Below, in pieces: positions 10,474 to 19,467 of a stretch of DNA of 64,000 bases. This stretch comes from Mannheimia granulomatis. Its GTDB lineage: Bacteria > Pseudomonadota > Gammaproteobacteria > Enterobacterales > Pasteurellaceae. The notes beneath the pieces are model-generated. The model was given only the letters and a program-made list of their open reading frames with translations, had not been told where the DNA came from and made no database searches. The stretch covers positions 620,001 through 684,000 of the forward strand of contig NZ_CP015030.1 of the NCBI RefSeq assembly GCF_011455695.1, in the 5' to 3' direction. The stretch's first letter is position 1; each line of letters starts with the position of its first letter. Made by a program: the position numbers and the translations under genes.

Positions 10474-11880
10474 ATGTATGATTTAATCGTTAAAAACGGA
10501 CAGTTAGTAACGCCGGATAGAATTTATCCTGCTACTATTGCGGTGAAAGAGGGAAAGTTTGCAGCATTTTTATCGCCTGATCTAGACGCTCAAGCCAAAG
10601 AAGTGATTGATGCTAAAGGTAATTTTGTTTATCCCGGAATTATTGACTGTCATGCCCATTTAAATGAACCAGGCTTTGATTATCGCGAAGATTTTGAAAC
10701 AGGTTCCCGTGCTGCAGTAGCAGCCGGTTGTACCACTCTTATTGATATGCCTCTTAATAATGATCCTTCTCTCATCAATAAAGATGTCTTTAAATTAAAA
10801 CACGCCAACGTTAGTAAACATTCCTTTATCGATTTCGCTCTTTGGGGCGGTATTGTGGGCGATTATGATGATAGCCCTAACTCAATCAAAAGTAATTCTG
10901 CTGATTTAATTGAGCTTGAAGCTTGTGGTGTGGCTGCATTTAAAGGTTTTACTTGCCCAAATGGGGATTTATTTCCAACCGTAAATTTAGGCAATGTGCG
11001 TAAAGCATTGGAAATTTTAAAACCGTTTAATGCATTGTCGGGTTTTCATTGTGAAGAATTTGGTCAGGTAAAGGAGCGTGTTAAAGAAGCAAAGGCGAAA
11101 ACAGGCCTAACCAATCAAGAAAAGATCCGTGAATTTTTAGATGCTCACGATGTGTGGGTGGAGTATGTCGCGACTAAAAATATTATTGATATGTCGCGTG
11201 CAACCGGTGGTCGAGTGCATATTTGCCATGTAACACATCCAATGGTGGCACAACTTGTTAAAGATGCGATTTATGAAGGCTTGCCGGTATCGGGTGAAAC
11301 TTGCCCACACTATTTAGGCTTTACTGAAGATTTCGTGTTTGAAAAGGGCGGTCCGGCAAAATGTACCCCACCACTACGTAAAAAAGAAGATATGGAAAAA
11401 CTGTGGGATTATGTGATTGACGGCACGCTTTCTTGCGTGGGTAGCGATCACTCGCCGGCGGCGGATGAAGAAAAAAATAATGAGACTCACGATATTTGGG
11501 AGGCTTGGGGTGGTTTAAACGGTATTCAATTCTTCTTACCGATGATGTTTGATATGGTCGTTCATCAACGCAAACTCAGTCCAAGTTTAATTGCGAAAGT
11601 AATGGGCGTGAATCCGGCGAAATTATTCGGTTTATACGGTCGTAAAGGGGCGTTTGAAATTGGTTTTGATGCGGATATCGTGATTGTCGACCCTGAAAAA
11701 CCATGGAAAGTCGAGCAAGAAAAACTCTTCACTAAAGGCCATATAACCTGTTTTAACGGCTTAGAAGGAAAAGGTGCAGCAACTCATACCTTTATTCGTG
11801 GTCGTTTGGTGGCAGAAAACGGTATGTATAAACAAGATGCAATGGGATACGGTGAATTTATTCGCCCGGTCAAACGTTAA
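10474..11880 (+). CDS. Allantoinase family amidohydrolase, copy 1
   Basis: This 468-residue cyclic amidohydrolase has the full dinuclear metal set: HAH (H60, H62), the carboxylatable lysine K157 (AAFKGFT), H192 (GFHCEE), H252 (ICHVTH) and D325 (GSDHSP). Allantoinase opens allantoin to allantoate, the first step of the pathway. It is followed by its own NCS1 permease, and a similar allantoinase-permease pair recurs 13 kb downstream. The start is ATG 10474 with AGAAGG upstream. Because the two copies differ considerably, one might prefer another cyclic ureide such as a hydantoin or dihydropyrimidine; allantoin is the best guess from the neighbours. Confidence 0.82.
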   Translation: MYDLIVKNGQLVTPDRIYPATIAVKEGKFAAFLSPDLDAQAKEVIDAKGNFVYPGIIDCHAHLNEPGFDYREDFETGSRAAVAAGCTTLIDMPLNNDPSLINKDVFKLKHANVSKHSFIDFALWGGIVGDYDDSPNSIKSNSADLIELEACGVAAFKGFTCPNGDLFPTVNLGNVRKALEILKPFNALSGFHCEEFGQVKERVKEAKAKTGLTNQEKIREFLDAHDVWVEYVATKNIIDMSRATGGRVHICHVTHPMVAQLVKDAIYEGLPVSGETCPHYLGFTEDFVFEKGGPAKCTPPLRKKEDMEKLWDYVIDGTLSCVGSDHSPAADEEKNNETHDIWEAWGGLNGIQFFLPMMFDMVVHQRKLSPSLIAKVMGVNPAKLFGLYGRKGAFEIGFDADIVIVDPEKPWKVEQEKLFTKGHITCFNGLEGKGAATHTFIRGRLVAENGMYKQDAMGYGEFIRPVKR

Positions 11881-11886
11881 AGATTT

Positions 11887-11926
11887 AAGTGCGGTCAATT
11901 TTCGAAAACTGACCGCACTTTTATTA
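11887..11926. terminator. Hairpin of two inverted AAGTGCGGT uptake signals
   Basis: AAGTGCGGTCAATTTTC (11887-11903) and GAAAACTGACCGCACTT (11904-11920) pair over 16 of 17 positions, and TTATTATT follows. The core is the Haemophilus-type uptake signal, unlike the ACAAGCGGT type that dominates the window. It lies between the allantoinase and permease genes, where it could attenuate transcription. Confidence 0.7.
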
Positions 11927-11963
11927 TTAAAAATAACATTATACGATTTACAGGAGCAGCAAC

Positions 11964-13292
11964 ATGTCTGAAAAAACCAATCTACAACCTATTCCGGAAA
12001 ATAAGCGGATTATGGATCTACTTTCTTACCTCTTTCTTTGGCTTGGAGGATGTGTATCTATCGGCACCTTTGCCCTAGGGTCGGGTCAACTGGAAAAAGG
12101 GCTAAATTTAACGCAGGCTTTTGTCGCAATGTTAATTGGTTCATTATTGCTGATTGTGTGTTTATGTTTAAACGATCAAATGAGCTATAAAAGCGGTGTG
12201 CCTTATGCCGTTCAATTAAAAAGTGCCTTTGGAACAAAAGGCGGTATTTTACCGGCAATGTTACGGGGTGTGCCGGCAATTGTTTGGTACGGGGTACAAA
12301 GCTGGCTGGGTGGTTCAGCAATTAACCAAATTTCTATTCTTTTATTTGGTTATGATAACTTGGTTCTTTATTTCCTATTATTTCAGGCATTGCAAATTTG
12401 GATTTCGACTACAGGTTTCCATGGTTTGAAATGGTTGGAAAATATCGGTGCGGTTATTATTATCGCTTCTCTTGCTTATATGTTCTATGTGTGTATGACT
12501 AAGTTTGGCGGTCGTATTGAAGAAAACTTAATCAATAAAGAAGGCACTTGGGGTTTGCCATTTGTGAGTGCTATTATGGCATTCTTTGGCGTGAATGTAT
12601 TAGTGATGTTAAATGTAGGCGACTATGTTCGTGAATTAAAACCGGGCTATTCTACAGTAAAACGTGGTGTAGTGTATTTCTTAGCAATGGTGCCAACTAC
12701 TGTATTTATGGGTGTTATCGGCTTAATGATTTCTTCTGCAACAGGTATTGCTAACCCAATTAATGCCTTTGCACAAGCAGCAGATAATAAATTCTTAGTA
12801 GTTATCACATTAATCTTTATTTTATTTGCTCAAATGACGACTAATTTAGCAAGTAATGTAGTACCGCCTGCTTATGCATTAATGGATGCATTTAAGATCA
12901 AACATAAAACTTCCGTTATTCTTATTGGGCTATTAGCAATTGCAACTTGCCCTTGGTTAATTACCTCCGATGCCTCTTCAAAAGGTGTGGATATTTTCGT
13001 CTTAACTTATACGGTGTTCTTTGGTCCGATTTTCTCCGTGTTATTAGTTGATTATTACATTTTACACAAAGGCAAAATTGATATTGCTGAGTTGTATGAT
13101 GAAAACGGTAATCGCAAAGGCGTTAACTGGGCGGCAATTATGGCTATTTCGGTTGGTGCAGTAATTGGTTTGTTTAATGCGGATATTTCATTCTTAACAG
13201 CAACGATTCCAACCGCATTAGTTTATTATTTCGGTATGAAATATATGGCATCAAGTGCACGTTTTAGAAAAGGGACGATTTTAGAGAAATAA
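11964..13292 (+). CDS. NCS1 family permease, probable allantoin/ureide transporter, copy 1
   Basis: The 442-residue membrane protein has about 12 hydrophobic segments. NCS1 landmarks include the N-terminal FLWLGGCVSIGTFALG segment and GVPYAVQLKSAFGTKG then LRGVPAIVWYGVQSWLGG in the region between helices 2 and 3. NCS1 carriers import nucleobases, hydantoins or allantoin with Na+ or H+. Allantoin is the likely substrate because the gene follows an allantoinase by 83 bp, though copy 2 could take the same or a related ureide. CAGGAG precedes the ATG. Repeat element A starts 14 bp after the stop codon. Confidence 0.85.
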   Translation: MSEKTNLQPIPENKRIMDLLSYLFLWLGGCVSIGTFALGSGQLEKGLNLTQAFVAMLIGSLLLIVCLCLNDQMSYKSGVPYAVQLKSAFGTKGGILPAMLRGVPAIVWYGVQSWLGGSAINQISILLFGYDNLVLYFLLFQALQIWISTTGFHGLKWLENIGAVIIIASLAYMFYVCMTKFGGRIEENLINKEGTWGLPFVSAIMAFFGVNVLVMLNVGDYVRELKPGYSTVKRGVVYFLAMVPTTVFMGVIGLMISSATGIANPINAFAQAADNKFLVVITLIFILFAQMTTNLASNVVPPAYALMDAFKIKHKTSVILIGLLAIATCPWLITSDASSKGVDIFVLTYTVFFGPIFSVLLVDYYILHKGKIDIAELYDENGNRKGVNWAAIMAISVGAVIGLFNADISFLTATIPTALVYYFGMKYMASSARFRKGTILEK

Positions 13293-13306
13293 TTTCTCTG
13301 AATAAT

Positions 13307-13411
13307 CCCATACGAACTGTATGGAGTCCAATAAACAGAGCCATCTTGTGGCTCAGAAAAATAAGTCCTTGCGGGATTTGGTTTAATTAACCTAGCACGG
13401 TTCGTGCTAGG
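13307..13411 (-). repeat. Multi-hairpin intergenic repeat, copy A (reverse orientation)
   Basis: Read on the minus strand it contains, in order, CCTAGCACG-aac-CGTGCTAGG (13391-13411), an AAATCC/GGACTT half-hairpin (13363-13379), GAGCCACAAGATGGCTC (13338-13354) and CCATAC-agttc-GTATGG (13308-13324). Copies B, C and D share this order in the opposite orientation. It fills the gap between the convergent permease and hydrolase genes, and its CCTAG supplies the stop codon of the hydrolase. Confidence 0.85.
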
Positions 13412-14261
13412 TATTTTGAACAAAATTGATAGCTGCCTTCAACAATTCCTGCGTATGCACAGATTGCTCATCACGATCAAAATCATGGAGGTCGGCAGCA
13501 ATCACAAAGCGAGTTGGATTGAATTTTTCACACAGTGCCTGAAATTCAGCAAATGGCACATCGGGGTCATTGGTTGCGTGAGCAGCAAATATCGGTAGGT
13601 TTAATTCAGCCAAGCGTAAGCTGTAATCAAGGTAGAAAAATTTATCTCTGCCTTGATAAATAAGCGATTTCCATTTACCTGTTTGGCGGGCATAAATATA
13701 GGCACTGAAGTGAGTATTTAATGCGGCTTCTTGGCTGGGAGTTGTTATTAGTGATTGAAAGGTGCTTTCACTCACTAATGGTAATTTTAAATAATAAGGA
13801 CTTGGGCTATCAAGCCATCCATCAGTTAAGAAACCGTAACCGTAAAAAGAGAGCACGCCCTTGGGCTGAATCAGTTCATCTTGTTGGCTTAATTTGGTGG
13901 CAGCTAATAAAGCAAGATAGCCACCGGCAGAACGTCCGAAAAGAAAATAGGGAAGTTCAGTTGCAAATTGATTTTGTAACGCTTTTAAAGACAATAAAAT
14001 GGATTGCATAATTTGTTCAAGCTGAGCCTGTGGTGCAAGCGGATAATTTATTGCAAAAATTTGCAAACCTGCTTGAGTAAATTGTTTAAGATGAAGTGCA
14101 GGTAAATCCTCTTTACTGCCATAGAGCAAACCGCCTCCGTGCAAATAGATAAGATTGGCTACAGGTTGTGTTTCATTATCTTGGTAAAGTGTTGCCTCAA
14201 TAGGCAGTACAGTGTGTTGAATTTCAATAGAGTTTAGGGTGATTTGTGTCTTTTTCAGCAT
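13407..14261 (-). CDS. Alpha/beta hydrolase (esterase/lipase type)
   Basis: The protein of about 284 residues shows the HGGG oxyanion motif (YLHGGGLLYG, near residue 40), the nucleophile elbow GRSAGG (near residue 110), and a late acid/His pair (HATNDPDVP and LHDFDRDE), as in the hormone-sensitive-lipase-like esterases. It is cytoplasmic, with no signal peptide. It lies on the opposite strand between the permease and allE, so a role in ureide metabolism is possible but unproven. I prefer ATG 14261 over a TTG four codons upstream; neither has a strong ribosome site. The stop codon lies inside repeat element A, so the C-terminus may have been reset by insertion. Confidence 0.75.
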   Translation of the reverse strand: MLKKTQITLNSIEIQHTVLPIEATLYQDNETQPVANLIYLHGGGLLYGSKEDLPALHLKQFTQAGLQIFAINYPLAPQAQLEQIMQSILLSLKALQNQFATELPYFLFGRSAGGYLALLAATKLSQQDELIQPKGVLSFYGYGFLTDGWLDSPSPYYLKLPLVSESTFQSLITTPSQEAALNTHFSAYIYARQTGKWKSLIYQGRDKFFYLDYSLRLAELNLPIFAAHATNDPDVPFAEFQALCEKFNPTRFVIAADLHDFDRDEQSVHTQELLKAAINFVQNT

Positions 14262-14341
14262 AAGGATTCTCAACGGTTTTGTGCATTATAGTACAAGATA
14301 AATTCAAGTTATCAAACTCACTTAAGGTATAGGAGAATGTC

Positions 14342-15127
14342 ATGGGATATTTGAATGCTCAAACAGGTTATCGCAAAGGATTACTTGAAACACGTTCGGT
14401 AGTTCGTAAGAATAACTTTGTAATTTTGGAAACAGATGGTTTGGTAAAAAACAGTATTCCAAACTACCATCATTGCGATATTAGTATTTTATCTTCACCG
14501 GCATTAGGTGCATCTTTTGCGGATTATATTGCAACAGTTCATCCAACGGGTGGCTGTACACAATTAGGGGGTAATGGCATTGAAGTATTTATCTACTGTG
14601 TAAGCGGTCAATTATCGGTAAGAAATTGCGATACCGAAGCGATCCTTGAAACCGGAGGCTATATTTTCTCACCTGCTGATAAAGTGCTCAGTTTTATTAA
14701 CCATTCTTCTAGCCCGACTAAAATTTATATTCATCGCCGTCGTTATACTTTCTTAGCAGGTCATCATGCAAAAACCTACATCGGCAATGTAAATCAAATA
14801 GAATATAGCGAATATGAAGGCATGAAGACTTGCTTGATTAAAGATTTGCTCCCTTCTGCCACTGATTTCGGTTTTGATATGAATATGCACATCTTATTAT
14901 TTAAGCCGGGTGCTTCACACGGTTACATTGAAACCCATTTCCAAGAACACGGAATGCTATTTCTTTCCGGTAAAGGCATGTACCGTTTAGACGATGAATG
15001 GATCCCAGTGAAAAAAGATGATTATGTCTTTATGGATTCCTATTGCCCACAAGCCTGCTATGCCGTTGGCGATGAAGATTTTGTCTATATTTACTCGAAA
15101 GAGTGTAATCGTGATGTAGAACTTTAA
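14342..15127 (+). CDS. allE: (S)-ureidoglycine aminohydrolase
   Basis: AllE (YlbA) is a Mn-dependent bicupin that deaminates (S)-ureidoglycine to (S)-ureidoglycolate and ammonia. The 261-residue protein matches the family length and carries the two cupin halves, including IATVHPTGGCTQLGGNGIE (first) and FKPGASHGYIETHFQEHG (second, with the metal-binding His/Glu pattern). AGGAGAATGTC precedes the ATG at normal spacing. It is followed after 21 bp by allD, as expected for consecutive pathway steps. It diverges from the hydrolase gene, so a promoter must lie in 14262-14341. Confidence 0.92.
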   Translation: MGYLNAQTGYRKGLLETRSVVRKNNFVILETDGLVKNSIPNYHHCDISILSSPALGASFADYIATVHPTGGCTQLGGNGIEVFIYCVSGQLSVRNCDTEAILETGGYIFSPADKVLSFINHSSSPTKIYIHRRRYTFLAGHHAKTYIGNVNQIEYSEYEGMKTCLIKDLLPSATDFGFDMNMHILLFKPGASHGYIETHFQEHGMLFLSGKGMYRLDDEWIPVKKDDYVFMDSYCPQACYAVGDEDFVYIYSKECNRDVEL

Positions 15128-15148
15128 TTTAACGTTGAGGAATTGACT

Positions 15149-16201
15149 ATGAAACTATCAAGAGAAGAATTAAAAGGCTTAATGAAAGCTAAATTAATGA
15201 AAGCGGGATTAAACGATCAACACGCAGAGATTACGGCAGAAATTTTAACTTGGTCGGATGAGAGAGGCTACCATTCTCACGGAGCGGTGCGGATGGAATA
15301 TTATTGCGAGCGTATTTTTAAAGGTGGTATTACTCGTAATCCTAAATTTGAGTGGAAAGAAACCGGTCCGGCATCCGCGATTTTTGAAGGCGATAACGGT
15401 TGTGGTTATGTTGCGGCAACTTTTGCAATGGAAAACGCTATTGAAATGGCAAAAAAATCAGGCATTGCGATTGTGGGAATCCGTAATATTTCTCATAGTG
15501 GTGCGATCGGTTACTATACGGAAATGGCAGCAAAAGAGGGATTATTAGCGATTTCATTTTGCCAATCTGACCCAATGGCGGTTCCTTATGGTGGCTCTGA
15601 GCCTTATTATGGCACCAACCCGATTTCTTTTGCGGCTCCTGCTGATGAAGGTAGAAATGTGGTGTTTGATATGGCAACAACGGTTCAGGCATGGGGTAAA
15701 ATTCTGGATAAACGTTCTCGTGGTGAATCTATCTCACCTGATTGGGCGGTAGATGCTGAGGGGAATCCGGTTACCGATCCAAATAAAGTGAATGCATTAG
15801 TGCCAATTGCTGGGGCGAAAGGCTACGGCTTAATGATGATGGTTGATATTTTCTCCGGTATTTTATTGGGTGTGCCTTTTGGTAAGCATGTTTCATCTAT
15901 GTACCACGATTTATCGGAAGGTCGCTGTTTAGGTCAAATGCACATTGTTATTGACCCGGCACGTTTCTGTGGTGCAGAGCAGTTCCGCGAAAATATGGCA
16001 CAGTCTATCAATGAATTAAATGAAATGGCCCCAGTACCTGGTAATGATAAGGTTTATTACCCGGGGCAACGAGCAGAAATGCGTCGTGACAAATATTATG
16101 CAACCGGCGGTATTGAAATTGTAGACAAGGTGTATGAATATTTAATTAGCGATGATATCCACTTTGACCGCTACGATCATAAAAACCGCTTTGCAGATTA
16201 A
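15149..16201 (+). CDS. allD: Ureidoglycolate dehydrogenase
   Basis: AllD oxidises (S)-ureidoglycolate to oxalurate with NAD(P)+. It belongs to the malate/lactate dehydrogenase-like family (Ldh_2), seen in LTWSDERGYHSHG near residue 35, NISHSGAIGYYT near 115, and YYGTNPISFAAP near 155. The length of 350 residues equals the E. coli protein (349). ATG 15149 is preceded by GAGG; an upstream TTG two codons earlier is less likely. It makes oxalurate, the substrate of the fused AllF-AllG encoded next. Repeat element B begins 9 bp after the stop. Confidence 0.92.
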   Translation: MKLSREELKGLMKAKLMKAGLNDQHAEITAEILTWSDERGYHSHGAVRMEYYCERIFKGGITRNPKFEWKETGPASAIFEGDNGCGYVAATFAMENAIEMAKKSGIAIVGIRNISHSGAIGYYTEMAAKEGLLAISFCQSDPMAVPYGGSEPYYGTNPISFAAPADEGRNVVFDMATTVQAWGKILDKRSRGESISPDWAVDAEGNPVTDPNKVNALVPIAGAKGYGLMMMVDIFSGILLGVPFGKHVSSMYHDLSEGRCLGQMHIVIDPARFCGAEQFRENMAQSINELNEMAPVPGNDKVYYPGQRAEMRRDKYYATGGIEIVDKVYEYLISDDIHFDRYDHKNRFAD

Positions 16202-16209
16202 TCTAACTA

Positions 16210-16312
16210 CCTAGTACGCACCGTACTAGGTTAAATAAACTAAGTGCCTTTGGGATTTTTAGTAGAGCCATAAGTGGCTCGGCTCATTTATCCGTACACG
16301 GCTTGTATAGGG
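16210..16312 (+). repeat. Multi-hairpin intergenic repeat, copy B
   Basis: Forward orientation: CCTAGTACG-cac-CGTACTAGG (16210-16230), TTAAATAAACTAAG linker, a degenerate AAGTGCC/GGGATTT hairpin (16242-16258), GAGCCA-taag-TGGCTC (16265-16280), and a partly degenerate terminal hairpin around CCGTACACGGCTTGTATAGG (16292-16311). It occupies most of the allD to allFG gap, inside what should be one operon. Confidence 0.85.
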
Positions 16313-16329
16313 AAATAGGAAGGAAAAAT

Positions 16330-19329
16330 ATGTTAAAAACCGTAGTAAAAAAAGGTAGCTACCATGACTCGGTGGTATTAATGCTACTCACCAATGCTAT
16401 TTCAGGCTTAGAGGGGGTGAAAAAAGTGTCAGTAATGATGGCAACCCCAGCCAATAAAGATATTTTTGCACAAAGCGGATTAGATACTCCCGAATTATTA
16501 GATGCCACTGCCAATGATATGGTGGTGGTAGCAGACGTTGAGCAAGAAGAATTGATCAATGTCGTAATGGAAAAAGTAGAAGAATTTTTAAAACAAAAAT
16601 CACAAGCAAGCTCATCTCAAACCGGCACAGAAATAGTGAAGTCTTGGAATAAAGCAACCGCAATATTACCGGATGCAAACCTTGCAGTCATTTCTATTCC
16701 GGGGGCTTATGCTGCTTTAGAAGCGAACCGTGCTTTAGATGAAGGTTTGAATGTGTTTATGTTTAGCGATAACGTAAGCGTTGAAGATGAAAAAGCCTTA
16801 AAAGAAAAAGCCCATAGCAAGGGGCTAGTTGTGATGGGACCGGACTGCGGTACTGGCATTATCCAAGGTGTGCCGGTAGCCTTTACCAACAGTGTAACCC
16901 CGGGTTCTATCGGTATTATTGGTGCATCAGGGACAGGTATTCAAGAACTCACCACCATTATTGACCGTTTAGGCGAAGGTGTGGAAAATGCAATCGGTAC
17001 AGGCGGACGTGACTTATACGAAGACATCGGCGGTATTACAATGTTAGACACCATCGAAGCGATGGAACAAAACGACAAGGTGAAAGTGCTGATCGTGATT
17101 TCTAAACCACCTGCAAAAGAGGTGCGTGAAAAAATCTCTGCACGCTTAAGCCGTTACACCAAGCCGGTCATTACTTTATTCCTAGGCGAGAAACCGGAAT
17201 TCCATGAAGAGAATTTCTACCACGCTTATACCTTAGATGAGGCGGCACGTTTAGCGGTCGCTTTGGTGCGTAATGAGCCAATCCCGACATTTGCAAAAAA
17301 TACTGTAAATTCGACCGCTTGTGGTAAAACCTTAAAAGCTTACTATTCAGGCGGTACGCTAGCTGGTGAAGCTGCAATGTTATTGAAAGATGCGTTAAAT
17401 ATTGAAGGCTCAGGTGCGAAAACAGACGGCTTTATGTTTAAACAAGATGGTCACATTGTGGTGGATTTAGGCGATGATGTTTATACTCAGGGTAAGCCGC
17501 ACCCAATGATAGATCCGGCTAAACGTATTGAGTCTATGCGTGAAGCGGTGGATGATGCAAGTACCGGCGTGATTTTATTTGATATCGTGTTAGGCTACGG
17601 CTCACACGAAGATATGGCAGCCGCCTTAATTCCGACTATTGAAGAATTACAACAAAAAGCCAAAGCACAAAACCGTGATGTAGCGTTCGTAGCAACCGTA
17701 TGTGGTACTCGCAGCGACTACCAAGGTTACGATGAAACCGTGCGTAAATTAAAAGATGCCGGTGTGGATGTATGCGAAACCAATAAAATTGCGGTGGAAA
17801 AATCATTAGGTTTACTAGGTTTACAATTTGATGAGCCGGTGAAACCGATTCAAGCCAAAACCGTAATTCAAGGTGAAAACCATCCTGCCTCTGAGCAGTT
17901 ATTACGCTTATTGTCTGAAAAACCGAAAATTATCAATATCGGTCTGAAAAGCTTTGCAGATGTAGCAGAAAAATTCGGCTGCCAAGTAGTGCAGTTCAAC
18001 TGGCAACCACCGGCGGGTGGTAATATCCAGCTAATCAAAGCCTTGAATTTCTTAAATGAATATGAGGCGTTGGATATTGATGAGGCTAACCGTAAAGTGA
18101 TTGCGAAAGTGGTGGCAGCAGCTCCGATCATTCGTGATAACGTGTTGGCGAAAACAGTCATTAAAGAGCTGAACAAAGGTAAAGTGATTTTACACGCAGG
18201 CCCGCCAATTCAATACAAAGATATGCCTCATACGGTGCAAGGCTCTTGTGTGGGAGCGGTGTTATTTGAAAAATGGGCAACAGATGAAGCCTCAGCTCGT
18301 GCATTATTAGAAAGTGGCGAAATCAAATTTATGCCGTGCCACTACGTCAATGCAGTTGGCCCGATGGGCGGTATTACCACAGCCAATATGCCGGTTTGGG
18401 TGGTGGAAAATGCCACAGACGGCAACTTTGCTTACTGTACGATGAACGAAGGTATCGGTAAAGTATTGCGTTTTGGTGCTTATTCTGAGGAAGTGATCAC
18501 TCGTTTAGAGTGGATGCGTGATGTGTTAGGCCCGACTTTAGGCAAAGCGATTCGCTCTATGGAAAACGGCTTAGCGATAAATCCGCTTGTGGCAAAAGCG
18601 ATTGCGATGGGTGATGAATTCCACCAACGTAACATTGCTGCTTCAATGTCATTCTTTAAAGAGGTTGCCCCACGCATTACCGCAATGAGTGATTTAGCTG
18701 AAAATGATAAATATGATGTAATCAAATTTTTAGCCGATACCGAACAGTTTTTCTTAAATATTATGATGGCAGCAAGTAAAGCGATTATGGATGGTGCAAG
18801 AACGGTAACTGATGGTACTGTTGTTACTGCAATGTGTCGTAATGGCGTGCATTTCGGTATTCGTATTGCCGGTATGGGAGATGAATGGTTCGTTGGGCCG
18901 GTTAATACGCCACAAGGCTTATATTTCACAGGTTATGACGGCGAAGATGCTTGCCCGGATATTGGTGACTCTGCCATTACCGAAACTGTGGGGGTAGGTG
19001 GGATGGCAATGATAGCCGCGCCTGCCGTTACCCGCTTCGTGGGGGCAGGTGGTTATGAAGATGCACTTCGCACCAGTAACGATATGATGGAAATCTGTAT
19101 CGATCGTAACCCTAACTACATTGTGCCGAATTGGAACTTTCAAGGAGCTTGTTTAGGTATAGATGCACGTTTAGTGGTAGAAAAAGGCATTACGCCTGTC
19201 ATTAACACAGGTATTGCACACAAAGTCGCCGGCTTCGGTCAAATTGGTGCAGGCACAGTACGCCCACCACTTGCTTGTTTTGAACAAGCGGTGTTGGCGT
19301 ATGCGAGGAAATTAGGATTTAAAGAATAA
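16330..19329 (+). CDS. FdrA-YlbE fusion (AllF-AllG), oxamate carbamoyltransferase
   Basis: This 999-residue protein combines two genes that are separate in E. coli. Residues 1 to about 505 are FdrA (AllF), a succinyl-CoA-synthetase-like protein with VVMGPDCGTGIIQG near 168 and GASGTG at 198-203. After a linker at about 505-528, residues 529-999 are a complete DUF1116 domain (YlbE/AllG), including INIGLKSFADVAEKFG, FMPCHYVNAVGPMGGIT and the C-terminal GFGQIGAGTVRPPLACFEQA. With AllH the complex is proposed to cleave oxalurate phosphorolytically to oxamate and carbamoyl phosphate. The frame is continuous, with no internal stop or frameshift. The start at 16330 has AGGAAGGAAAA upstream; an in-frame ATG nine codons earlier lies in repeat B. 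Carbamate kinase follows. Confidence 0.9.
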   Translation: MLKTVVKKGSYHDSVVLMLLTNAISGLEGVKKVSVMMATPANKDIFAQSGLDTPELLDATANDMVVVADVEQEELINVVMEKVEEFLKQKSQASSSQTGTEIVKSWNKATAILPDANLAVISIPGAYAALEANRALDEGLNVFMFSDNVSVEDEKALKEKAHSKGLVVMGPDCGTGIIQGVPVAFTNSVTPGSIGIIGASGTGIQELTTIIDRLGEGVENAIGTGGRDLYEDIGGITMLDTIEAMEQNDKVKVLIVISKPPAKEVREKISARLSRYTKPVITLFLGEKPEFHEENFYHAYTLDEAARLAVALVRNEPIPTFAKNTVNSTACGKTLKAYYSGGTLAGEAAMLLKDALNIEGSGAKTDGFMFKQDGHIVVDLGDDVYTQGKPHPMIDPAKRIESMREAVDDASTGVILFDIVLGYGSHEDMAAALIPTIEELQQKAKAQNRDVAFVATVCGTRSDYQGYDETVRKLKDAGVDVCETNKIAVEKSLGLLGLQFDEPVKPIQAKTVIQGENHPASEQLLRLLSEKPKIINIGLKSFADVAEKFGCQVVQFNWQPPAGGNIQLIKALNFLNEYEALDIDEANRKVIAKVVAAAPIIRDNVLAKTVIKELNKGKVILHAGPPIQYKDMPHTVQGSCVGAVLFEKWATDEASARALLESGEIKFMPCHYVNAVGPMGGITTANMPVWVVENATDGNFAYCTMNEGIGKVLRFGAYSEEVITRLEWMRDVLGPTLGKAIRSMENGLAINPLVAKAIAMGDEFHQRNIAASMSFFKEVAPRITAMSDLAENDKYDVIKFLADTEQFFLNIMMAASKAIMDGARTVTDGTVVTAMCRNGVHFGIRIAGMGDEWFVGPVNTPQGLYFTGYDGEDACPDIGDSAITETVGVGGMAMIAAPAVTRFVGAGGYEDALRTSNDMMEICIDRNPNYIVPNWNFQGACLGIDARLVVEKGITPVINTGIAHKVAGFGQIGAGTVRPPLACFEQAVLAYARKLGFKE

Positions 19330-19338
19330 CTTTTTTGA

Positions 19339-19435
19339 CCTAGCACGAGCTGTGCTGTATAAGCCAAGTCCCTTTGGGACTTTACTGAGCCACAGAGTGG
19401 CTCAGATAATAGAACTCTATACAGCTCGGATGTGG
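19339..19435 (+). repeat. Multi-hairpin intergenic repeat, copy C
   Basis: Forward orientation: CCTAGCACGAGCTGTGCT (19339-19356, hairpin 1 degenerate on its right arm), AAGTCCCTTTGGGACTT (19366-19382, perfect), TGAGCCAC-aga-GTGGCTCA (19386-19404, perfect) and a degenerate terminal part CTATACAGCTCGGATGTGG (19417-19435). GAGCTGT..GTATA in hairpin 1 can also pair with TATACAGCTC at the far end, so the ends behave as inverted repeats. It separates allFG from carbamate kinase. Confidence 0.85.
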
Positions 19436-19467
19436 TTAGCGGTTATAATGATTTTTAAGGACGAATC

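Noticed and set aside
16303-16329. Upstream start for the AllF-AllG fusion
   Set aside because: It would begin inside repeat copy B; the ATG at 16330 has the better ribosome site and matches the FdrA N-terminus.
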